Source: Cavia porcellus
Taxonomy: Eukaryota > Chordata > Mammalia > Rodentia > Caviidae
Assembly: GCF_034190915.1 (NCBI RefSeq)
Contig: NW_026947635.1
Coordinates: 124,001 to 188,000 of the forward strand
Direction: 5' to 3'
DNA: 64,000 nt
This document shows positions 52,946 through 62,600 of the stretch, one piece after another. The notes under the pieces were generated by a model, which saw only the letters and a list, made by a program, of their open reading frames with translations, was not told where the DNA came from and made no database searches. Position 1 is the first letter of the stretch. Every line of letters starts with the position of its first letter. The position numbers were made by a program, and so were the translations under genes.

Positions 52946-54783
52946 CGCATTGTATGGGTGTGTGTTACATTACATTCACTAGTAGGAGTGAGAAAAACAT
53001 CACGGGGTGGTGCGCATTGTATGGGTGTGTGTTACATTACATTCACTAGTAGGATTGAGAAAAACATCACGGGGTGGTGCGCATTGTATGGGTGTGTGTT
53101 ACATTAGATTCACTAGTAGGAGTGAGAAAAACATCACGGGGTGGTGCGCATTGTATGGGTGTGTGTTAGCTTACATTCACTAGTGGGAGTGAGAAAAACA
53201 TCACGGGGTGGTGCGCATTGTATGGGTGTGTGTTACATTACATTCACTAGTAGGAGTGAGAAAAACATCACCGGGTGGTGCGCATTTTATGGGTGTGTGT
53301 TACATTACATTCACTAGTAGGAGTGAGAAAAACATCACGGGGTGGTGCGCATTGTATGGGTGTGTGTTACATTACATTCACTAGTGGAAGTGAGAAAAAC
53401 ATCACGGGGTGGTGCGCATTGTATGGGTGTGTGTTACATTACATTCACTAGTGGGAGTGAGAAAAACATCACGGAGTGGTGCGCATTGTATGGGTGTGTG
53501 TTACATTACATTCACTAGTAGGAGTGAGAAAAACATCACGGGGTGGTGCGCATTGTATGGGTGTGTGTTACATTACATTCACTAGTAGGAGTGAGAAAAA
53601 CATCACGGGGTGGGGCGCATTGTATGGGTGTGTGTTACATTACATGCACTAGTAGGAGTGAGAAAAACATCACGGGGTGGTGCGCATTGTATGGGTGTGT
53701 GTTACATTACATTCACTACGAGGAGTGAGAAAAACATCACGGGGTGGTGCGCATTTTATGGGTGTGTGTTACATTACATTCACTAGTAGGAGTGAGAAAT
53801 ACATCACGGGGTGGTGCGCATTGTATGGGTGTGTGTTACATTACATTCACTAGTAGGAGTGAGTAAAACATCGCGGGGTGGTGCTCATTGTATGGGTATG
53901 TGTTACGTTACATTCACTAGTAAGAGTGAGAAAAACATCGCGGGGTGGTGCGCATTGTATGGGTGGGTGTTACATTACATTCACTAGTAGGAGTGAGAAA
54001 AACATCGCGGGGTGGTGCGCATTGTATGGGAGTGTGTTACACTAGATTCACTAGTAGGAGTGAGAAAAACATCACGGGGTGGTGCGCATTGTATGGGTGT
54101 GTGTTACACTAGATTCACTAGTAGGAGTGAGAAAAACATCACGGGATGGTGCGCATTGTATGTGTGTGTGTTACATTGCAGTCACTAGTAGGAGTGAGAA
54201 AAACATCACGGGGTGGTGCGCATTGTATGGGTGTGTGTTACATTACAGCCACTAGTAGGAGAGAGAAAAACATCACGGGGTGGTGCGCATTGTATGGGTG
54301 TGTGTTACATTACATTCACTAGTAGGAGTGAGAAAAACATCACGGGGTGGTGCGCATTGCATGGGTGTGTGTTACATTACATTCACTAGTAGGAGTGAGA
54401 AAAACATCACGGGGTGGTGCGCATTGTATGGGTGTGTGTTACATTACATTCACTAGTAGGAGTGAGAAAAACATCACGGGGTGGTGCGCATTGTATGGGT
54501 GTGTGTTACATTACATTCACTAGTAGGAGTGAGAAAAACATCACGGGGCGGTGCGCATTGTATGGGTGTGTGTTACATTACATTCACTAGTGGAAGTGAG
54601 AAAAACATCACGGGGCGGTGCGCATTGTATGGGTGTGTGTTACATTACATTCACTAGTGGGAGTGAGAAAAACATCACCGGGTGGTGCGCATTGTATGGG
54701 TGTGTGTTACATTACATTCACTAGTGGGAGTGAGAAAAACATCACGGGGTGGTGCGCATTGTATGGGTGTGTGTCACATTACA
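50229..54783 (+). repeat. 68-mer tandem block, copy 1 (4555 bp)
   Basis: This unit is composite. Its later part, from about 52.96 kb, repeats 49.6-51.2 kb at an offset of 3349 bases (50 monomers minus one). A five-monomer segment containing the A-run deletion is missing near 54.67 kb. The whole then repeats at +4555 bases: GGGAGTGTG monomers at 50680 and 55235, ATTAGGAG at 51441 and 55996, and GTCACATTAC at 54773 and 59328. Confidence 0.88.
51451..51460 (+). other. 1-bp deletion, second paralogous copy
   Basis: The A run has four bases, as at 47434, 4019 bases to the left. The next monomer reads GTGCACATTG in both of these copies. Confidence 0.93.
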
Positions 54784-57700
54784 TTCACTAGTAGGAGTGA
54801 GAAAAACATCACGGGGTGGTGCGCATTGTATGGGTGTGTGTTACATTACATGCACTAGTAGGAGTGAGAAAAACATCACGGGGTGGTGCGCATTGTATGG
54901 GTGTGTGTTACATTACATTCACTACGAGGAGTGAGAAAAACATCACGGGGTGGTGCGCATTGTATGGGTGTGTATTACATTACATTCACTAGTAGGAGTG
55001 AGAAATACATCACGGGGTGGTGCGCATTGTATGGGTGTGTGTTACATTACATTCACTAGTAGGAGTGAGTAAAACATCGCGGGGTGGTGCTCATTGTATG
55101 GGTGTGTGTTACATTACATTCACTAGTAAGAGTGAGAAAAACATCGCGGGGTGGTGCGCATTGTATGGGTGGGTGTTACATTACATTCACTAGTAGGAGT
55201 GAGAAAAACATCGCGGGGTGGTGCGCATTGTATGGGAGTGTGTTACACTAGATTCACTAGTAGGAGTGAGAAAAACATCACGGGGTGGTGCGCATTGTAT
55301 GGGTGTGTGTTACACTAGATTCACTAGTAGGAGTGAGAAAAACATCACGGGATGGTGCGCATTGTATGGGTGTGTGTTACATTGCAGTCACTAGTAGGAG
55401 TGAGAAAAACATCACGGGGTGGTGCGCATTGTATGGGTGTGTGTTACATTACAGCCACTAGTAGGAGAGAGAAAAACATCACGGGGTGGTGCGCATTGTA
55501 TGGGTATGTGTTACATTACATTCACTAGTAGGAGTGAGAAAAACATCACGGGGTGGTGCGCATTGCATGGGTGTGTGTTACATTACATTCACTAGTAGGA
55601 GTGAGAAAAACATCACGGGGTGGTGCGCATTGTATGGGTGTGTGTTACATTACATTCACTAGTAGGAGTGAGAAAAACATCACGGGGTGGTGCGCATTGT
55701 ATGGGTGTGTGTTACATTACATTCACTAGTAGGAGTGTGAAAAACATCACGGGGCGGTGCACATTGTATGGGTGTGTGTTACATTACATTCACTAGTGGA
55801 AGTGAGAAAAACATCACGGGGCGGTGCGCATTGTATGGGTGTGTGTTACATTACATTCACTAGTGGGAGTGAGAAAAACATCACGGGGTGGTGCGCATTG
55901 TATGGGTGTGTGTTACATTACATTCACTAGTGGGAGTGAGAAAAACATCACGGGGTGGTGCGCATTGTATGGGTGTGTGTTACATTACATTCACTATTAG
56001 GAGTGAGAAAACATCACGGGGTGGTGCGCATTGTATGGGTGTGTGTTACATTACATTCAATAGTGGGAGTGAGAAGAACATCACGGGGTGGTGCGCATTG
56101 TATGGGTGTGTGTTACATTACATTCACTAGTGGGAGTGAGAAGAACATCACGGGGTGGTGCGCATTGTATGGGTGTGTGTTACATTACATTCACTAGTGG
56201 GAGTGAGAAAAACATCACCGGGTGGTGCGCATTGTATGGGTGTGTGTTACATTACATTCACTAGTGGGAGTGAGAAAAACATCACGGGGTGGTGCGCATT
56301 GTATGGGTGTGTGTCACATTACATTCACTAGTGGGAGTGAGAAAAACATCACGGGGTGGTGCACATTGTATGGGTGTGTGTTACATTACATTCACTAGTG
56401 GGAGTGAGAAAAACATCACGGGGTCGTGCGCATTGTATGGGTGTGTGTTACATTACATTCACTAGTAGGAGTGAGAAAAACATCACGGGGTGGTGCGCAT
56501 TGTATGGGTGTGTGTTACATTACATTCACTAGTGGGAGTGAGAAAAACATCACGGGGTGGTGCGCATTGTATGGGTGTGTGTTACATTACATGCACTAGT
56601 AGGAGTGAGAAAAACATCACGGGGTGGTGCGCATTGTATGGGTGTGTGTTACATTACATTCACTACGAGGAGTGAGAAAAACATCACGGGGTGGTGCGCA
56701 TTGTATGGGTGTGTGTTACGTTAGATTCACTAGTAGGAGTGAGAAAAACATCACGGGGTGGTGCGCATTGTATGGGTGTGTGTTACATTAGATTCACTAG
56801 TAGGAGTGAGAAAAACATCACGGGGTGGTGCGCATTGTATGGGTGTGTGTTACATTACAGTCACTAGTAGGAGTGAGAAAAACATCACGGGGTGGTGCGC
56901 ATTCTATGGGTGTGTGTTACATTACATTCACTCGTAGGAGTGAGAAAAACATCACGGGGTGGTGCGCATTGTATTGGTGTGTGTTACATTACATTCACTA
57001 GTGGGAGTGAGGAAAACATCACGGGGTCGTGCGCATTGTATGGGTGTGTTTTACATTACATTCACTAATGGGAGTGAGGAAAACATCACGGGGTGGGGCG
57101 CATTGTATGGGTGTGTGTTACATTACATTCACTAGTGGGAGAGAGAAAAACATCACGGGGTGCTGCGCATTGTATAGGTGTGTGTTACATTACATTCACT
57201 AGTGGGAGTGAGAAAAACATCACGGGGTGGTGCGCATTGTATGGGTGTGTGTTACATTACATTCACTAGTGGGAGAGAGAAAAACATCACGGGGTGCTGC
57301 GCATTGTATAGGTGTGTGTTACATTACATTCACTAGTGGGAGTGAGAAAAACATCACGCGTTGGTGCGCATTGTATGGGTGTGTGTTACATTACATTCAC
57401 TCGTAGGAGTGAGAAAAACATCACGGGGTGGTGCGCATTGTATGGGTGTGTGTTACATTACATTCACTAGTGGGAGTGAGAAAAACATCACGGGGTGGTG
57501 CGCATTGTATGGGTGTGTGTTACATTACATTCACTAGTAGGAGTGAGAAAAACATCACGGGGTGGTGCGCATTGTATGGGTGTGTGTTACATTACATTCA
57601 CTAGTAGGATTGAGAAAAACATCACGGGGTGGTGCGCATTGTATGGGTGTGTGTTACATTAGATTCACTAGTAGGAGTGAGAAAAACATCACGGGGTGGT

Positions 57701-59338
57701 GCGCATTGTATGGGTGTGTGTTACCTTACATTCACTAGTGGGAGTGAGAAAAACATCACGGGGTGGTGCGCATTGTATGGGTGTGTGTTACATTATATTC
57801 ACTAGTAGGAGTGAGAAAAACATCACGGGGTGGTGCGCATTTTATGGGTGTGTGTTACATTACATTCACTAGTAGGAGTGAGAAAAACATCACGGGGTGG
57901 TGCGCATTGTATGGGTGTGTGTTACATTACTTTCACTAGTGGAAGTGAGAAAAACATCACGGGGTGGTGCGCATTGTATGGGTGTGTGTTACATTACATT
58001 CACTAGTGGGAGTGAGAAAAACATCACGGAGTGGTGCGCATTGTATGGGTGTGTGTTACATTACATTCACTAGTAGGAGTGAGAAAAACATCACGGGGTG
58101 GTGCGCATTGTATGGGTGTGTGTTACATTACATTCACTAGTAGGAGTGAGAAAAACATCACGGGGTGGGGCGCATTGTATGGGTGTGTGTTACATTACAT
58201 GCACTAGTAGGAGTGAGAAAAACATCACGGGGTGGTGCGCATTGTATGGGTGTGTGTTACATTACATTCACTACGAGGAGTGAGAAAAACATCACGGGGT
58301 GGTGCGCATTTTATGGGTGTGTGTTACATTACATTCACTAGTAGGAGTGAGAAATACATCACGGGGTGGTGCGCATTGTATGGGTGTGTGTTACATTACA
58401 TTCACTAGTAGGAGTGAGTAAAACATCGCGGGGTGGTGCTCATTGTATGGGTGTGTGTTACGTTACATTCACTAGTAAGAGTGAGAAAAACATCGCGGGG
58501 TGGTGCGCATTGTATGGGTGGGTGTTACATTACATTCACTAGTAGGAGTGAGAAAAACATCGCGGGGTGGTGCGCATTGTATGGGAGTGTGTTACACTAG
58601 ATTCACTAGTAGGAGTGAGAAAAACATCACGGGGTGGTGCGCATTGTATGGGTGTGTGTTACACTAGATTCACTAGTAGGAGTGAGAAAAACATCACGGG
58701 ATGGTGCGCATTGTATGGGTGTGTGTTACATTGCAGTCACTAGTAGGAGTGAGAAAAACATCACGGGGTGGTGCGCATTGTATGGGTGTGTGTTACATTA
58801 CAGCCACTAGTAGGAGAGAGAAAAACATCACGGGGTGGTGCGCATTGTATGGGTGTGTGTTACATTACATTCACTAGTAGGAGTGAGAAAAACATCACGG
58901 GGTGGTGCGCATTGCATGGGTGTGTGTTACATTACATTCACTAGTAGGAGTGAGAAAAACATCACGGGGTGGTGCGCATTGTATGGGTGTGTGTTACATT
59001 ACATTCACTAGTAGGAGTGAGAAAAACATCACGGGGTGGTGCGCATTGTATGGGTGTGTGTTACATTACATTCACTAGTAGGAGTGAGAAAAACATCACG
59101 GGGCGGTGCGCATTGTATGGGTGTGTGTTACATTACATTCACTAGTGGAAGTGAGAAAAACATCACGGGGCGGTGCGCATTGTATGGGTGTGTGTTACAT
59201 TACATTCACTAGTGGGAGTGAGAAAAACATCACCGGGTGGTGCGCATTGTATGGGTGTGTGTTACATTACATTCACTAGTGGGAGTGAGAAAAACATCAC
59301 GGGGTGGTGCGCATTGTATGGGTGTGTGTCACATTACA
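54784..59338 (+). repeat. 68-mer tandem block, copy 2 (4555 bp)
   Basis: This copy is adjacent to copy 1 with the same composite structure, including both GGGAGTGTG monomers (55235 and 58584). Differences include GTGTGAAAAAC near 55736, GGTCGTGCG near 57027 and ACTTTCAC near 57930. The match ends at about 59338, where the next monomer has AGTGGG and copy 1 has AGTAGG. Confidence 0.88.
56001..56014 (+). other. 1-bp deletion, third paralogous copy
   Basis: The A run has four bases, at +4555 from the copy at 51453. The following monomer reads GTGCGCATTG, unlike the two earlier copies, which have GTGCACATTG, so it differs from them by one CpG-related transition. Confidence 0.93.
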
Positions 59339-60120
59339 TTCACTAGTGGGAGTGAGAAAAACATCACGGGGTGGTGCACATTGTATGGGTGTGTGTTACA
59401 TTACATTCACTAGTGGGAGTGAGAAAAACATCACGGGGTCGTGCGCATTGTATGGGTGTGTGTTACATTACATTCACTAGTAGGAGTGAGAAAAACATCA
59501 CGGGGTGGTGCGCATTGTATGGGTGTGTGTTACATTACATTCACTAGTAGGAGTGAGAAAAACATCACGGGGTGGTGCGCATTGTATGGGTGTGTGTTAC
59601 ATTACATTCACTAGTAGGAGTGAGAAAAACATCACGGGGTGGTGCGCATTGTATGGGTGTGTGTTACATTACATTCACTAGTAGGAGTGAGAAAAACGTC
59701 ACGGGGTGGTGCGCATTGTATGGGTGTGTGTTACATTACATTCACTAGTAGGAGTGAGAAAAACATCACGGGGTGGTGCGCATTGTATGGGTGTGTGTTA
59801 CATTACATTCACTAGTGGGAGTTAGAAAAACATCACGGGGTGGTGCGCATTGTATGGGTGTGTGTTACATTACATTCACTAGTGGGAGTTAGAAAAACAT
59901 CACGGGGTGGTGCGCATTGTATGGGTGTGTGTGACATTACATTCACTAGTGGGAGTTAGAAAAACATCACGGGGTGGTGCGCATTGTATGGGTGTGTGTT
60001 ACATTACATTCACTAGTAGGAGTGAGAAAAACATCACGGGGTGGTGCGCATTGTATGGGTGTGTGTTACTTTACATTCAATAGTGGGAGTGAGAAGAACA
60101 TCACGGGGTGGTGCGCATTG
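59339..60120 (+). repeat. Linker segment with a private three-monomer run
   Basis: This stretch is ordinary repeat, mainly A-type, between two higher-order blocks. Three consecutive monomers end in GGGAGTTAG instead of GGGAGTGAG (59817, 59884 and 59951), a change I did not see elsewhere. The middle one continues into a monomer with GTGACATTAC. This looks like expansion of a single monomer by one or two steps. Confidence 0.75.
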
Positions 60121-62600
60121 TATGGGTGTGTGTTACATTACATTCACTAGTGGGAGTGAGAAAAACATCACCGGGTGGTGCGCATTGTATGGGTGTGTGT
60201 TACATTACATTCACTAGTGGGAGTGAGAAAAACATCACGGGGTGGTGCGCATTGTATGGGTGTGTGTTACATTACATTCACTAGTGGGAGTGAGAAAAAC
60301 ATCACGGTGTGGTGCGCATTGTATGGGTGTGTGTTACATTACATTCACTAGTGGGAGTGAGAAAAACATCACGGGGTGGTGCGCATTCTATGGGTGTGTG
60401 TTACATTAGATTCACTAGTAGGAGTGAGAAAAACATCACGGGGTGGTGCGCATTGTATGGGTGTGTGTTACATTACATTCACTAATGGGAGTGAGAAAAA
60501 CATCACGGGGTGGTGCGCATTGTATGGGTGTGTGTTACATTACATGCACTAGTAGGAGTGAGAAAAACATCACGGGGTGGTGCGCATTGTATGGGTGTGT
60601 GTTACATTACATTCACTACGAGGAGTGAGAAAAACATCACGGGGTGGTGCGCATTGTATGGGTGTGTGTTACATTAGATTCACTAGTAGGAGTGAGAAAA
60701 ACATCACGGGGTGGTGCGCATTGTATGGGTGTGTGTTACATTAGATTCACTAGTAGGAGTGAGAAAAACATCACGGGGTGGTTCGCATTGTATGGGTGTG
60801 TGTTACATTACAGTCACTAGTAGGAGTGAGAAAAACATCACGGGGTGGTGCGCATTCTATGGGTGTGTGTTACATTACATTCACTCGTAGGAGTGAGAAA
60901 AACATCACGGGGTGGTGCGCATTGTATTGGTGTGTGTTACATTACATTCACTAGTGGGAGTGAGGAAAACATCACGGGGTGGTGCGCATTTTATGGGTGT
61001 GTTTTACATTACATTCACTAATGGGAGTGAGGAAAACCTCACGGGGTGGGGCGCATTGTATGGGTGTGTGTTACATTACATTCACTAGTGGGAGAGAGAA
61101 AAACATCACGGGGTGCTGCGCATTGTATAGGTGTGTGTTACATTACATTCACTAGTGGGAGTGAGAAAAACATCACGGGGTGGTGCGCATTGTATGGGTG
61201 TGTGTTACATTACATTCACTAGTGGGAGTGAGAAAAACATCACGGGGTGGTGCGCATTGTATGGGTGTGTGTTACATTACATTCACTCGTAGGAGTGAGA
61301 AAAACATCACGGGGTGGTGCGCATTGTATGGGTGTGTGTTACATTACATTCACTCGTAGGAGTGAGAAAAAGATCACGGGGTGGGGCGCATTGTATGGGT
61401 GTGTGTTACATTACATTCACTAGTAGGAGTGAGAAAACCATCACGGGGTGGTGCGCATTGTATGGGTGTGTGTTACATTACATTCACTAGTAGGAGTGAG
61501 AAAAACATCACGGGGTGGTGCGCATTGTATGGCTGTGTGTTACATTACATTCACTAGTAGGAGTGAGAAAAACATCACGGGGTGGTGCGCATTGTATGGG
61601 TGTGTGTTACATTACATTCACTAGTAGGAGTGAGAAAAACATCACGGGGTGGTGCGCATTGTATGGGTGTGTGTTACATTACATGCACTAGTAGGAGTGA
61701 GAAAAACATCACGGGGTGGTGCGCATTGTATGGGTGTGTGTTACATTACATTCACAGGTAGGAGTGAGAAAAACATCACGGGGTGGTGCGCATTGTATGG
61801 GTGTGTGTTACATTAGATTCACTAGTAGGAGTGAGAGAAACATCACGGGGTTGTGCGCATTGTATGGGTGTGTGTTACATTACATTCACTAGTGGGAGTG
61901 AGGAAAACATCACGGGGTGGTGCGCATTGTATGGGTGTGTGTTACATTACATTCACTAGTGGGAGTGAGGAAAACATCACGGGGTGGTGCGCATTGTATG
62001 GGTGTGTGTTACATTACATTCACTAGTGGGAGAGAGAAAAACATCACGGGGTGGTGCGCATTGCATGGGTGTGTGTTACATTACATTCACTAGTGGGAGT
62101 GAGAAAAACATCACGGGGTGGTGCGCATTGTATGGGTGTGTGTTACATTACATTCACTAGTGGGAGTGAGAAAAACATCACGGGGTGGTGCGCATTGTAT
62201 GGGTGTGTGTTACATTACATTCACTCGTAGGAGTGAGAAAAACATCACGGGGTGGTGCGCATTGTATGGGTGTGTGTTACATTACATTCACTCGTAGGAG
62301 TGAGAAAAACATCACGGGGTGGGGCGCATTGTATGGGTGTGTGCTACATTACATTCACTAGTAGGAGTGAGAAAAACATCACGGGGTGGTGCGCATTTTA
62401 TGGGTGTGTGCTACATTACATTCACTAGTAGGAGTGAGAAAAACATCACGGGGTGGTGCGCATTGTATGGGTGTGTGTTACATTACATGCACTAGTAGGA
62501 GTGAGAAAAACATCACGGGGTGGTGCGCATTGTATGGGTGTGTGTTACATTACATTCACTAGTAGGAGTGAGAAAAACATCACGGGGTGGTGCGCATTGT
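60121..62600 (+). repeat. 37-mer tandem block, copy 1 (2479 bp)
   Basis: Markers recur at +2479 bases: CACCGGG (60169 and 62648), CACGGTGTGG, CACTAATGGG (60480 and 62959), GGTTCGC, GCATTCTATG, TATTGGTG, GTGAGGAAAAC, GTTTTAC, GGTGCTGCGC with TATAGGTG, AAGATCACGG and AAACCATCACGG. The GCATTCTATG to TATAGGTG series also occurs in the 60-mer and 68-mer blocks (48.3, 52.3 and 56.9 kb), so this unit was built partly from that sequence. Confidence 0.87.
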
